Source: Pseudeuparius sepicola (lineage: Eukaryota; Arthropoda; Insecta; Coleoptera; Anthribidae). From it: 64,000 nt of DNA. Below the pieces are notes generated by a model. It did no database searches. It was not told where the DNA came from and saw nothing but the letters and a program-made list of their open reading frames with translations. Below, in pieces: positions 1 to 12,095 of this stretch (the first letter of the stretch is position 1; every line of letters starts with the position of its first letter). Both the position numbers and the translations under genes were made by a program. The stretch lies in NCBI GenBank assembly GCA_963920635.1, contig OY987298.1:57019949-57083948 (forward strand). Direction: 5' to 3'.

Positions 1-943
1 TGAAAAAACTTTATTAAAAGCACTTGTCTATATAACTTTGGGAAGTTGATTAACACTTCTTTTGGTATTCAGGTCATCGCCACTATACAGCTTTTATATG
101 GCATATAATATTTTTAGAGCCACCAGACACCAGATAATAGGCACAAAAATCTCGATATTAAATTTTACTATGCGATTCATTAATTTCCTTTTCTCGTTCC
201 CTTAAGAGCTTCCGATACACACCTCATTTTTAAGGGTTTCGTAGTTTACTTCTAGTCTTTTCACTCGATTTCTTTTGTGTGTTAGATTAACCGATGTAAC
301 GAAAACGACGATTCAGGTACTCGATTACATTATTTTAAGACTAGTTTGAAGTCGATACATCTTGTTCGTTTGGCTATGATATGAAAATTACGAACCCATT
401 GCCCGGCAATAAAATGCTCCATGAATTGGCCATCCGAGCAGGAATTAGACCCACCGATATCGAAGGGCTATGGCGGTCGTTTGCTAGAACTCTTGGTTCG
501 CCTTCTTCCCCCTACTTCGACAACTACCTCACCTGGCTGGGGCACCACGAGAGGGCAACTTTCAACCATCAACCGTTATCAGATGATTTATTTAATTAGG
601 TTCCGTGCTTTGTGTTTCGCTTGTGCTGAATTTGAAGTGGACGGGAGTAGTATATTTCATTAGGAGTCTGGAAATAAAGATTTTATGCGCGCGGAAAAAT
701 CTATTTCTGGACGTGTAATGAACGATATTTTTTATTATACTTATTTGAAAACGGAAACTTAAATAGTATATTTCCTAACAAGTGCGCAAAGTGCCACTTC
801 TCCGCACGCGATTGCAGTTGGCTGATCGACGCGTAGCGGAGTTCAGCCAAGAAATCGAGTGTGGAAAAGACACTTTCCGCAAGAGTTAGGAACACTATTT
901 TTTCTACAAGCGTAAGACACTTTTCCGCACGCATTTACTTTTC
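1..943. other. AT-rich DNA with one GC-richer ORF patch
   Basis: No recognisable gene. Positions 381-599 are GC-richer than the surroundings and hold two overlapping plus-strand open frames of 72 and 80 codons (381-599 and 421-663) without any family motif I recognise. They overlap in different frames, so at most one can be real. From about 685 onward the sequence acquires scattered copies of a GCGGAAAA-type motif that leads into the palindrome at 944-1060. Confidence 0.3.
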
Positions 944-1060
944 CCACGCATTTTAGTTTAGAAAGTGTCACTTTTCCGCACTAGTGCGGAAAAGTAGTGC
1001 GGAAAAATACTTTTCCGCACTAGTGCGGAAAAATGACACTTTCTAAACTAAAATGCGTGC
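944..1060. repeat. Palindromic repeat rich in TGCGGAAAAGT motifs
   Basis: The outer arms read CCACGCATTTTAGTTTAG and, inverted, CTAAACTAAAATGCGTGCGG. Inside them TTTCCGCAC and GTGCGGAAA alternate several times, so the whole stretch can fold on itself. Further copies of the motif lie at about 685, 800, 915, 1075-1120 and, more diverged, at 1450-1490 (GCGCACGGAAAG and its complement). The cluster 685-1490 may be one decayed foldback element; its ends are not clear. Confidence 0.7.
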
Positions 1061-1740
1061 GGAAATGTGTACTTTTCCGCACGCATTTTAGTGCGGAAAA
1101 GTGTACTTTTCCGCACGCTTGTAGAAAAACATTTTATCGGCATATTATAATAAATTTCATTGACAAAAAATAAACAATGCAGACAATATAGTGTTTGGTA
1201 TGTATGATGCGTTTCCATGGTTACTCTCAAATTATTTCAAAGGTGCTTTGTTGTAAATTAGTTATTGTCAGATAAGGTGAATAAAACGTCAAAAATATTA
1301 CAGAAATGTATCTAAATATTAAAACACTTACGAATTAAAATACAAAATAGGTACTTGTTAAATATCAGAGAGCATATAGAGTTTCTTAAATTTAGTTTAC
1401 TTTGCTGTATATTTCTATTTTAAAGCCATATATTCGGTATTTTTATTCAGCGCACGGAAAGTTTTTCCATGCGCTCTTTCCGTGCGCTAGCAGGTGTTTT
1501 CAAAGAAGTATAATAAAAAAAACTATTTCCGAGTATACAGGATGATTTTTTTAGGACTACCACTCCGATTTTCTGACTTCTTTTGCGCCATACACAAAAA
1601 ACGTAAGAAACAAGAACGTGGCAATTTCGGATAGCTATAGGTGACGCTGAAAAGGAAATAAAGATCCATGACCAACTTGTTGCAAAAGAAATAAAATAAA
1701 GTTTTTATATTGAAAATTTATGGCTGATGTCCATGGGAAG

Positions 1741-1917
1741 CTTTATGCAACCAGGTGTTCAGATAGTTTTAGAAAATTACACAGGGTATTCGGCTCTCTT
1801 GAGGCCATGCACTATATCGCCTTAATAAAAATAAATAAAAAAAACTTCATAGCCTCAAGAGAGCCGAAGACACTGTGTAATTTTCTAAAACTATCTGAGC
1901 AACCGGTTGCATAAACA
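1741..1917. mobile_element. Foldback / MITE-like palindrome
   Basis: Arms of about 62 nt: 1745-1806 begins ATGCAACCAGGTG and ends CTCTTGAGGC; 1852-1912 is its inverse, ending in GGTTGCAT. The loop of about 45 nt is A-rich. The 64-codon open frame at 1720-1914 runs through both arms and is a by-product of the palindrome, not a gene. Confidence 0.8.
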
Positions 1918-2287
1918 TTCTCAGTGCCGTCAATTTGTATAATGTAATTTTCTTCTATCTCTTACAAACTCTAGAAATTGCTCTGTTGGCCCACTAATGG
2001 GACAACACGACGAAGCATCTCCCCATAGAAGTAAGATCGTTAGCGTATGGTTAAATCGCAACTAAAATGACCAATGGATAAATTTTGATTTATCAGTGCC
2101 TTTCATTTGATCATGTCAGAATTCCGAAAGTTGTTGTAAAAGAAGGAATGCATAAGGCGGGTCCAAGATTGAAACATTGAAATGGTCGGTACGCCACCGC
2201 GCATACCGTGCATTCCATGCCGAACTGCGCAATGCGATGTTAGGACGTGTTAGCAACCGCGGGAGCGACGTTCGTAGCGTGGCGGAG

Positions 2288-2920
2288 TTTAGACTGCCTG
2301 CTTTTCTGCCTTCGATCGTCCTTGGTTCGATTCGAAGTCGGGGCAGAGCATAGGCGACATGTCTTTAGAAAAACACCGCTGATGGTCAAGAACGCTGGGT
2401 AAAATGAGATTCACGGTTCTGCTTCTTAATAGGTTTACCTGTGTGGTTTACTAATTGTCATGTATTCACTGACTATGGGATTACTACTACGGTACTCTAG
2501 GGGTTTCCGTAATAGTACCTGAGCGAACGCTATAGTAATAATAATAATAATTCTCCCTCTCATACAATACTCCAAACTAGGAGTACCCTAGGAGCAACTG
2601 AATGCTTTTGCGGAGGAGGGGGGAAATTGCTATTATTTTGCCTTCGTTGCCATTTGCGACTTTTCCAGCTAGAACTAGGCTGGCATTCGCTCAAGTATTA
2701 CGGAAAGCCCTAAAAAACATAGTAAACCAGTGCGCGTAGGACAATTTATTAGTAAATCACATAGATAACGCTATTAAGGAGCAATACCGCAAATAAACAT
2801 TCTGGTCCAGCGCTCTTGGCCATCAGCAGTGTTTTTCTATAAAGTCATGTACATACATGTACAGATCGACCTCGATTAGAACCGAGGTCGAGCGAAGGCA
2901 GAAAAACATGCAGTCTAAAT
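2288..2920. mobile_element. Foldback element, about 630 bp
   Basis: A long imperfect inverted repeat. The left arm starts TTTAGACTGC and the right arm ends GCAGTCTAAA. Internal matching blocks are TTTAGAAAAACACCGCTGATGG near 2365 against CCATCAGCAGTG near 2823, and TTTCCGTAATA near 2506 against TATTACGGAAA near 2700. Arms run roughly 2288-2540 and 2670-2920. There is no coding frame inside. Divergence between the arms suggests an old insertion. Confidence 0.75.
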
Positions 2921-3876
2921 AGTTAGCCAGGGCTTTTTGAAATTTGTATTCTTGCTCAACTTTGTGAGATTTTCCAGACCAGAATAAGACGATTTAGCCA
3001 AATATGCCAACAAAATGTTTCTCCTTCTCAATCAACAGGGAGTTAAAATGGAAAAATATTTTCGATTTTTTGCAATATTTTAAGAACCATTAAAAATTAG
3101 AACTAAAAATTTGCACACTTATAATTTCTTAAAGGAGAAATCCAAATATGGTATCATTTTTGAACTTGCGACTACTGTGGACCTTAATTTGAAATTTTGA
3201 TCACACACGCCTCCTTTCCGTATCGTCTTGGTGTGAGTGTGCCGTAAATTTGCCTTCGAAGTTTCGTTTTTGCGGGTTTGGATTTATGGGAATGGGCATA
3301 TTTAAAAGGATCGGCGAGGAGAGTGCGAACGTAAATTCCTTCGTGGTAGAGAGAAGATAATAATATAGTCCATTTTATGGGAGTCTCTTGAAACATCGCA
3401 GGCTAATAAACGAAAATGTGTTTCTCGAAAATAGTAACAACCGTAAGAATGGTATTAGAATACTTAAAGGAATGAAAAGGAAACCTTTATTCTGCCAGAT
3501 TTGATTAAGCGCAAGAAAACACAAAAGAAACACAACTTCGATAAGAAGGTATATAGTTTGGCACATTAGTCGTTTTCACTAATTCCAGGACTATGTAGGG
3601 CTCTTCAACACTTACTACCCGTTACAGTCAAAAGCAATAACAATTATTACTATAGTAAAGGTCCAGACATAAAAAATGCATAAATATTTGAATTTATCCT
3701 CTCAGAAAACATGTCATTGTGTGCATAATATTTTCAACCCAATTGACCTAATGGCTCAGTGCCATTTTTTGATGTGATCTATATAAGGGCCATTATCTAT
3801 ACCTGTATACTGAACTGTCCTTTGTAAATAGAGTTTTTAGGCTATAAGTGAAATGTTATTTTTGTATCAAAACACA
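2921..3876. other. No gene seen apart from the repeat at 3225-3345
   Basis: AT-rich sequence with only short open frames and no protein motif. The two minus-strand frames at 3184-3396 and 3375-3566 have low-complexity, hydrophobic translations with no match I know. Confidence 0.4.
3225..3345. repeat. Dispersed repeat, copy 1 (partner at 12096-12212)
   Basis: This stretch and 12096-12212 share, in the same order and orientation, GTGAGTG-GCCGTAAATT, a TTTTTGC-GGG block, GATTTATGGG, a TATTTAAAAG box, GCGA-GA-AG and AACGTAAAT. The identity is patchy but collinear over about 115 bp. TATTTAAAAG followed by a GA-rich block could be a promoter of a repeated element; this is inference. Confidence 0.55.
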
Positions 3877-4196
3877 TCAATTTTTTACAGAAATAAGAGT
3901 TTGAATAAACGTGGGAAATATTGATGCCAAAATCCGTCTGCGAGCATCATTGAAGCCTTCCAAATCCGTCAAGATTCCTGCTACACTATGGTTAAATTTT
4001 CGCACCTGGGCCGAATCCCGAGGGATGTTCAGCAATCCGTCGAACACGGAAAACTTTACGTGTACATCCATAGGGCGCTCCCTGTTCGATTTGACTCTGG
4101 CGACAAATACCGGCAGTCGCAAGCATTTGCCCCGTGCGCTGGTCCTGACTCCCGGGGGATATTCAACAGGGGTATGTTCGTTGAAAATGAATCGCT
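3877..4196 (-). CDS. Possible terminal exon of an unidentified gene
   Basis: A GC-richer island inside AT-rich DNA. On the minus strand a frame of about 106 codons is open from a good splice acceptor (pyrimidine-rich tract ending GGATAG, exon starting at about 4196) to a stop at 3877. The translation is of normal composition, with segments such as VEYPPGVRTS, LPVFVARVKSNRERP and HVKFSVFDGLLNIPR. I do not recognise the family. The plus strand also has open frames here (3911-4228, 3988-4269), but their composition is less protein-like. No polyadenylation signal is obvious just downstream. It could equally be a fragment of a transposon ORF. Confidence 0.35.
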
Positions 4197-4269
4197 ATCC
4201 ACAGAAAGAAAAATGTTCAACTTGCTAATACTAGCCCAACTAATAAGTTTTACTTGTGTTTGTATATAG

Positions 4270-6290
4270 ATAACTCTGTATATTATCTAGTGTTAAGAAG
4301 ATAGCTAACACTTTTCTGCAACTTCTTTCGTTTTCGGGAGAATATATAATGAATTAGTACAAATTCACCTTCAGTTAAAAAAATTTCAATTTTCTCTAAT
4401 TAATAACGCGTTGAAATCATTCAAAGCACAGGTTTTGCCACATCAAATAATAAACAAATATTCATTCTATTGAAATTTTAATATTAAACGATTCTTTTCT
4501 GGGAATAATTTTGCAAAAACCATGTAATTGTGAATACAAAATTATGTATACTTCAGTGCATATACCTACATATACAGCCTCTGCCACAACCTTCTCAAAC
4601 TTACAAGCCCAGTGCAAACATGTGGCAACGCCGCAGCGGGACGATTCAACTGGTCTATGCAGTATAGAGCAGTCTGTATATACTTTGGTTTAGTTTATCT
4701 TTTATAATAAATGTTCAATCTTCTTTTTAATTATAATCAGATACATTTGTGAACTTTGTTTCAATAATTGGGTATATAAGTAAGTAGGTACGTAACAGAC
4801 AATAAAAGCAGTAAAAGGTAACAAAATATACACAGAAGTATAAATCTTTATAAGTACGACTCCTGGTGTGGATAGGTTCGACAAATAATATGGTAAATTT
4901 GAGCAAATAGAGGGGACTACATTTTGTTGTAAGTCAAATTTTTGTGAGAATTTTTCGCAAAGTGCGCCATCAGGCAAATAATGATTACCTTGTTTGTCTA
5001 TGCATTTTATTCTTAAATTTTCGTCCTTTGGAAAGCACAAAACGAATACAAGTTGACCGCTTGCCGTCAACCAAAGAAAACCCAGCTACTTCCAAGTTAC
5101 TATTACGATTTGACTTACAGCCAGGTAGATATATATAGCTAAGTTCTAGCTTCCCTCGACGGTTCTAGGCAACTGGAGACTTGAAATTGTAAAGGCACGA
5201 TTCTTCACTTAGAACTTTTATAGAAATGTTTCACTTTTGCACAAACAAAGCACATTTATGAAAAAGCTGTAGCCAGCACTTCGGGCAGTCTGTTTCCACC
5301 CAGAGACACACTGCTTCGTCGTAGCAATCTGGCGATGATAGCACTACCCGCACGACATATTTTAATTCTGGTAAATTTCTTGTAAAATCAACTGACATGG
5401 AGTGATAGGCCACGCCGCGCAGACCCGCAAGCCGTCAGCTTTCTCAAATTCGGGGCTTTCCTAGAGTCGGCTGTGCGCCTCTGCTATGCGCCTCTGTTGT
5501 TCTAACATACTCCTCAGCTTAAGTGAAAGTATAGAGTGCATTTTTTCTCAACTGATTAACCTTTACCTGATATGCCAGTATGCCACATAAACATCCCTCT
5601 TTATTTTATTCGTAATTACAGGTATGTAGTAGGTATCTAGCCTTGCGTTTATTAATATTCTTGGCTTGACATTGTAGGTTAGAATTTCTTCGTCCGATAC
5701 TTGCATTAAGTAAGTCGTAACGAAAATTCTGCTTCGGTTTCGTTAGGACGTTTAAATGCACTACGTATATTATCACGCCTTTTAAGAATATTGCCCTACT
5801 ATCTGCAACCATCTATAAGCTGATGCACTTTATGTTGCCTCCTCGATATAAAACTTGCTAGTTTAAAACAATAATATAAAACAGTATAAAACAGATTTGT
5901 GCCTAGTGCAAAAGTTTTGTTACTGTCATAATTGATTAATTGAAGGTATGTAGGTATATTAGAACAAATAAGATTGTAGCTAACTTGTCTGACGCGATAG
6001 CACCCTTTACTTGCTCTGCCTTCAATTCACTATTCGACTAGCGCTACACGTTGCTAACTTAGTATTTAACATTTTGACAGTTCATTCCATATATATAATT
6101 ACAGTGTATTATACAAGACATTGGCGACAGCAGTGATCCGATTTTTGATTGGTTCCGCCATGTTCTCTCAAATTTTTTTGTAATTATCGGCTTATTGTAT
6201 CGATTTCATAATGACGGCGTCATTCTACAGATCCGTCATTGTTTATGTGTGTATTATCATATTTATGTGCTTTATCTGTGTTTATCTTTG
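4270..6290. other. No gene seen; one short dispersed repeat
   Basis: Only short, low-complexity open frames. A stretch at about 5560-5635 (CCTGATATGCCA, ACATCCC, CTTTATTT, AATTACAGGTA) recurs in the same orientation at about 8609-8660, so it is part of a dispersed repeat. Confidence 0.4.
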
Positions 6291-6299
6291 AGAAAAGTA

Positions 6300-6765
6300 T
6301 AAAGCAAGGTGACCACAAAGTAAATGGTTGTCAAGCAAGAAATGTAAAAGCGAGGGAAAGTTGCAAGATGATGATGGTTATCCAGAAGAAGAATGCAAAG
6401 AAGAAGTTGGAAAAGACAGAAGGTCAAAAGAAGACTGATTAGCAGGAGGAACACTGTGAAAAAAAATAATGGAGCTGAGAGACCGTAGAAAATTGAAAAA
6501 CCAGCAAAATTTGAAAACTTTGTTATGGAGGCTGATGCCAATGTTTTAAAAATTATATAGTGAACCCAATAACTATGAAGAAGCTGTAAAGACAGGTGAT
6601 CGAAGGTATTGGTTAGCTGTAATGGATAAAGAAACGAAGTCACATGAAGAAAACCAACAGCTTTAGAGAAACTTCCAGAAGGCAAGAAAACATTATAGTA
6701 TCTTGTAATAAATGGATATATACAAGGAGAGGATGAATAAATGATTTTTCTTGAAATCGGCATTA
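6300..6765 (+). pseudogene. Decayed copia-type pol fragment (start of the RT region)
   Basis: Read across frames, the plus strand gives RRKLKKPAKFENFVMEAD, then EPNNYEEAVKTGD, YWLAVMDKETKSHEENQQL, LPEGKK and CNKWIYTRRGE. This order matches the junction of integrase tail and reverse transcriptase in Ty1/copia polyproteins, where a basic RRS-P-RF patch is followed by EP-YEEA, W-AM-EE--SLEEN-TW, LP-GKK and CKWV(F/Y). Several stops and frameshifts interrupt it, and no RT core or LTR follows, so only a small dead piece remains. The 181-codon minus-strand frame at 6272-6817 is its antisense shadow. Confidence 0.65.
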
Positions 6766-6773
6766 AAAGCACA

Positions 6774-6814
6774 GAAATCGTACAATAATGTAGCCCATTA
6801 TTGTACGATTTTTT
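6774..6814. repeat. Short perfect hairpin
   Basis: AATCGTACAATAATG and its inverse flank a 6-nt loop. It lies just downstream of the copia fragment. Function unknown. Confidence 0.6.
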
Positions 6815-7202
6815 CAATAAGTAGGCCTTGGCGAGATGTAAACATCAAACGTCAGACGCGGAGAAATCGCCCGTCAAAAGTGACCAAATATTCAAAACCC
6901 GGCCGATAAAGGCTCATTTAACTTTTCGTACACATTGCGAAATTGTTTCCTATAGAAGCGCAATCCTTCAGTATACATATTTTAGTAAATTTGAAAATCA
7001 ATAGATTTGTTGTGTAGGCTGCACAAGAAGCAGCAGTTTGGTTTTTCTGCAGAAGGTGCCGTACATCATTATACTTGTCCTAGGTAGAGCGATAGGGAAA
7101 GTCAAGCAACGCCGCGCGTAGTCGGTTCGTGGACGGGTGATCCCTTATTATTATTTTCTTGCCTAATAAAACATTTTTTTTCCGATTTCAAGAAAAATAT
7201 AA

Positions 7203-7325
7203 TATGTACCTCGGCACTGAAGTTCTTTTTATGACTCATGTGGTTTATTTGCCTCAGCCAGAGGCCTCAGCAAGTAAACTCCACATGAGTCATAAAAAGT
7301 TGAACTTCAGTGCCTTGGTACATAA
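7203..7325. mobile_element. MITE-like palindrome, 123 bp
   Basis: Near-perfect inverted arms: TATGTACCTCGGCACTGAAG at the left and CTTCAGTGCCTTGGTACATA at the right. Inner blocks TTTTTATGACTCATGTGG and CCACATGAGTCATAAAAA also match. The loop is about 20 nt (GCCTCAGCC-AGAGGCC). Few mismatches, so fairly young. Confidence 0.8.
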
Positions 7326-9679
7326 ATAACTATTATTCATAATCGACACCTGTCGACTTTTCGTAGAAATCTCATTCGGAATCTGTTCACCTTATTCTGT
7401 GGGCTTCCCGTTGCAGGTCGTGGCCATAATTTGGTTATTGAAGTTATGTTTTAATTAGCACAGAATTGTTAGATGCCCCACAGTTAAGTTGTCCGATTTT
7501 GGTGTAGACATGCACTACGAGAAGTTGTCTTATTTTAACTAGCCTAATAGAAGAACATACTACGACGCAAATTTTTCTATGCTTCAAGGCTGTTGTTTTT
7601 GTGTTTTGATTAGAGATGAAATCGAAAAATCGCCAATTGTTTTGTAATTATTTAATGTTACCTTTTGTCTTATAATTTATTTAAATTGGATTAGTTTAAT
7701 GAATTAAGTCGATAGTTGATCATATCGCAGTTATTTATTAGGATTCATAAACATTTCAGTAAGGTAGAGTTGCATGCTTTAATCCATCTAAAGTTTATCA
7801 ATTTTTATTGCCAAATGTGTAGATTCATTTAATTTCAAAGATATTTTTACATTTAAGTAAATTAACTAGCTATTGTAAAAGCACACACTTTTCGACTGCA
7901 ATATTACAGAGACCGTTTTATGTATTTTCCTTACATGTGACCACCAAGGTACATGAGCGAGGCACCAAAGAGCTAAGTGCACCAAAGGACTAAGCCCTAC
8001 AACACGTCTTGACAGTCGCACACTATTTAGAACCAACTCTAAACACCACGACCCATTACATTACAAGTCTATCGAGGTCTTAACCCACAAATACTCAGCC
8101 TTAAGTTCTGGAAGTATTTGAGGTACCTACTTTGTAAATTCCCAACTGTCCAAATGTGTTCAGTGCATTAAAAGTAACATTAACAGCTCGCGTGAACTCC
8201 TTCGATACTGTGCTATTGTTATTGGTTTTGTATTTTTGAATTCGAACATTTTCTGCATTGGTTTTTCTGAATGTACCTAAATAGTTCACAAACTTTTCGA
8301 TTGTAACTTATAGAATTAGAATTTACATATTTGTACTTTCAACTTTAATATCTAATTGTAACACAAATTCCAATTATTGTAACGATCTCCACCTCGTAAA
8401 TAGGAAAATATTTTCTTTTATTTAACCTTCAAACTAGTACAAACTTCTGGCGCTCTAACGAACCAAATAGGAAGTACTCATCTCATCGCTACTGCCTATA
8501 TAGTACGTTGGAACAAAAAATAGCACCTAGCCGAAGGAACCCTTATGCTCTGGTTGCTTATGTACCTAGTTCTACGGTAGCACTACCGGGTTTTTCTACT
8601 GATTATCCCTTACCTGATATGCCACAAAAACATCCCACTTTATTTATAAATTACAGGTACAAAAGTCCATTATTACTTGTTATGACAAATAAATTTCAAC
8701 GCAAAATTAGGAATAACAATAAGATTTTTTAAAATCAAATTCGGGCCGTGAGAGTTCATTGATTTGATTTGAGATGAAAGAAAGGTCTTATTTTGTCAAA
8801 ACTCTCTTTAATTTTGGCACTTTACTAATCATCTCTTGGATAGTGCATAGCCATTCTTTTGATGATACAACAGGTTTTAAAACACCTAGCCAATAACCCA
8901 ACAAACATTCAAATTTAAAATTACCTAATTTTTACTACCCAACTAGTCACAAATTTATTTTGACCAAACGAGTTTACCTCTATATGAGGTAAAAAAGTGG
9001 AAAGTGGGGAATGAACTGGAAGTAATTTTTAAGTTAAAAATAGGTAATATAACTTTATGGGATTTAGTAAAATTGACCACTGAAGTAGTAAAAATTAGGT
9101 AATGTATGTCTATACTTGGACTTAAATCTGACTATGAAGAACAGCAGCTTTCTCTTTCTATCAATACCTACGGTAATTATATTCTATAAACGCCCCATGC
9201 AATAAATGTCGTCTCTGCCGTTGCCCCTATGAACAAACTAATATATATGCGGAGAGGTATGGAATTGTTAAAGGTGTTTGGATTTTGTTGCCTGTGCAAA
9301 AATTTCCTTGCACCCAAAATATTTCTGTATATTATAGGTGAAATACTTCGGAAAAACTCGTGCGCCTCATATATATTGTGTATTTACAAAAAATATATAT
9401 ATTTTTTTCTCATCTTCAAAAATGTTTATTAACAAAATTCGAATAGGGCAAGAAAATATGCTAAACAAACCTTTGAGGAGTTAATTTGGGTCCCAATGTG
9501 TGACTTTTCATATTTTGAAACATAATTGCATCGGTAAACTTTTAATCATTTTGATTTCAAGATGGAGGGCATCGTTGTTTGTTTGATGGCAAATAAATTC
9601 TTAACTATGAAGTTCCATTTTACGTATTTTTAGACTTTGAAGTCATAATTTCTTAAATCAGGGAAAATATAACAAACAA
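7326..9679. other. No gene seen
   Basis: AT-rich sequence. The second copy of the 5560 dispersed repeat sits at about 8609-8660. Other open frames are short and uninformative. Confidence 0.4.
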
Positions 9680-9950
9680 TTTTGACTATATAGCTACATT
9701 TTCCCTATTAAAGGATAACGCGACCAAGAAGTTAAAGTTACAATTAGGGTTATTTTTGGTAATAAATAAGGATTTTGACCATATAGTTACATTTTCCCTA
9801 TGAAAGGATAACGCGACCAAGAAGTTAAAGTTACAATTAGGGTTATTTCTGGTAATAACTAAGGATTTTGACCACATAGTTACATTTTCTCTATTCAAGT
9901 CACAATTTGGTTTATTTTTGGTAATAAGGGTAATAAATAAGGTGATCATT
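9680..9950. repeat. Tandem repeat, period about 93 bp, roughly 3 copies
   Basis: GTTAAAGTTACAATTAGGG begins at 9731 and again at 9824. The block TAGTTACATTTTCCCTAT-AAAGGATAACGCGACC is repeated with it, and a partial third unit follows to about 9950. The 114-codon minus-strand frame here is a product of the repeat (its translation repeats every 31 residues). Confidence 0.75.
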
Positions 9951-10077
9951 GGGTCTGTTTCGGCAGAACTTGAAACCAGTTTGAAACTGCCAGGAGCATG
10001 CGCAGTTTCATTTTGTCGTTCCAAAAACAAAACCGCGCATGCTTCTGACAGCTGTTTCGTTGTGCTGAAACAGACCT
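9951..10077. mobile_element. MITE-like palindrome, 127 bp
   Basis: Ends GGGTCTGTTTCGGCA and TGCTGAAACAGACC are inverted copies. Inner blocks GCATGCGCAGTTT and AACCGCGCATGC also pair. It abuts the tandem repeat at 9680-9950. Confidence 0.75.
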
Positions 10078-10230
10078 ACTGCTTTGTTTGAGCCTGTGAA
10101 TTTTACAACCCTTTTGGTTGACAACATTGCCAGGTAAACTCGAGATTAGGTGATAGAGACATACTTATTGCATTTAATAGTAGCTAATAATATTAGGTAT
10201 TTTACGAGATTCTTGGAAAAATATCAAGAA

Positions 10231-10434
10231 TCATCTATAAATAGAGTTTTTCATTTCAAGCTGCCCCTGGAGAGATTCATCAATTTCTTCTGCGTACTCT
10301 TCCAAATTAGTATCATTATATGAGGTTTCTAATATCATATTGGTAACTGTTTGCACTTCTGGAACACTCGCAGACTTATCTATCCCGCCATTTTCAAAGG
10401 CGTAATTTTTTATTTTCTTTATGGCCCGATTGTG
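10231..10434 (-). CDS. Short acidic open frame, unidentified
   Basis: A minus-strand frame of about 67 codons between stops has a protein-like composition (ENGGIDKSASVPEVQ, TNMILETSYNDTNLEEYAEE), unlike the low-complexity noise around it. There is no good acceptor upstream and no start codon near its beginning, so it may be a relic of a transposon or host exon. I do not recognise the family. Confidence 0.25.
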   Translation of the reverse strand, partial: HNRAIKKIKNYAFENGGIDKSASVPEVQTVTNMILETSYNDTNLEEYAEEIDESLQGQLEMKNSIYR

Positions 10435-10439
10435 TTATT

Positions 10440-11630
10440 TAGGCACGTTCCTATAATACTTTATAGAAAATAATGCAAAATCCAAATTTTAAATAACAGA
10501 TTATATACCTACCTAACAGAACAAGCTACACTTCAGTCTTTACATGTTCAGTGTTCACAATTCATTTTCACACTGCAAACTATTTTTCGACTTTAAAAAC
10601 TGTTTTGGAACAATTTTACTTCATGGTAATTTTTGTAAGAAATTTTGACCTTCTTTAAGCTCTTTTTACTTTCAAGTCAGAAAAACTAGTCTTTTTGAAC
10701 TTCACAGTAATTATTAGGTTACTGTATAAACCTAAAAACGACCAAAAACCTATAGGGATATAATAGGTCGAATATAGAGATTAAGTTACTTAACTATCTA
10801 ACCTACAGGGACAAATATTGAGACAAAATTTACTTCTTTATAACCTTCAGAATTTCTTAAATTATCTTTTGACTATAAGGGCATCTATAAAGTTAAAAAT
10901 AAGTAAATATTGACCAAAAGTCGATGATAAAATTTTCCTTGTCTTCAAAGTCTGATTTTAGGTAATAATAAACTAAATTAGGACCAAATAAAGTTTTCTA
11001 AATGTTGAGCGTTTATGAAGTTTATAATTAAGTTAAAAATTAGTAGTTTTAGATAACAAAAATTTCTTCTTAGATTTTTCAAACTTTAAACGATTTTCTA
11101 AAGGAAAAAATTGGTAATATTTTACCTCCGTAGGTAATTCTCACCCAAACATTGGTAAACTTGACTAGCCCTGTTTGTTGGGAAAGGACTTATTCCTTGA
11201 AATATATTGATGTTGTAAGAGCCATAACAATTTTTTGAACCCACAAGTTGAATTTGAATTATCACAAACCTTGTCATGCCTTTATTGAGTATTATACAAA
11301 TATTATATAACATTTAATTCTGCATCTAATCAGACTATTTCGAGGTCTTTATAAGCATGCATTTTTTGATCACCTTTTTTAACAGTTTTTTTTTTATAGA
11401 TTTAAATTTTTAACGTTTACTTGCTTTCCGACCACAATACTCTACATAGCAACATTATTTATTTATTTCTGCTAACATTTTAAAGTGTTGTATATGTCCA
11501 ATGTTTGTTTTGTGTCATATGATGACCGTTTTATTAATCGAACATGTTGGAAGTAATGGTTACGTAAGTAGATTTTATAACTTCAAAGCAGTTTTCTTTA
11601 CTTATATACCTATTGTTGTTTATATTAATT
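10440..11630. other. No gene seen
   Basis: AT-rich sequence with many short GGTAA/TAAAAATTAGG-like repeats also present at about 8920-9110. No open frame of interest. Confidence 0.4.
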
Positions 11631-11637
11631 TATAGTC

Positions 11638-11683
11638 TCGGCCTGATGATGTAATTGTTTGAATAATTACGAAACCGGTTGCC
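11638..11683 (+). ncRNA. Hammerhead-ribozyme-like motif 1
   Basis: Core CTGATGA at 11643-11649, stem II GTAATT / AATTAC, then GAAAC at 11671-11675. Stem I is GGC (11640-11642) with GCC (11681-11683). Stem III would be the self-complementary ACCGGT (11674-11679), which is too short to close inside one molecule but would pair between two. The predicted cut is after T11680. One unpaired T separates the core from stem II, a departure from the textbook core that is shared by motif 2. Minimal hammerheads that act as dimers are known from Penelope-like elements; assignment here rests on the sequence pattern only. Confidence 0.6.
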
Positions 11684-12095
11684 AAAATTAAAGAGAGTGG
11701 TGAAAAAATTAGGCGTTTCTTTCATCTCAAATAAAAAAAGATTTTTAAATCTAATAATAAAAATCTTTCCCATTTGGTACAAACTTAATAAATAGCAATG
11801 TATATTACTGTAAGGAAAAAATAATTGAACTTAAAAGTTAACACGATGTAGCACTTATTACCAGTATTTTGATAACAATTTCTAACAAACGCTTCCCTAC
11901 TAATGTAAATATAAGCCCTTTGGCAATGTTTTGACGTCCATTTTACCGATTCCCTAAATTCCTGGGATCTTCGACAATCCGATAAACAGGGGAAACTTGG
12001 AGTACAAGGGGCACGCTTTAAGTCCGATTTAACTCCGCGGGTGACAAATAGCGGGGGTTGGGGCGCTGCACGCGCCCGCCTCCCATATCGGCCCG

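Noticed and set aside
6272..6817. 181-codon minus-strand open frame with hydrophobic stretches, like a membrane protein
   Set aside because: It is antisense to the decayed copia pol fragment. A-rich coding DNA read backwards gives F/L/S-rich frames.
9686..10030. 114-codon minus-strand frame with internal peptide repeats
   Set aside because: The 93-bp period is a multiple of three, so the tandem repeat stays open by chance.
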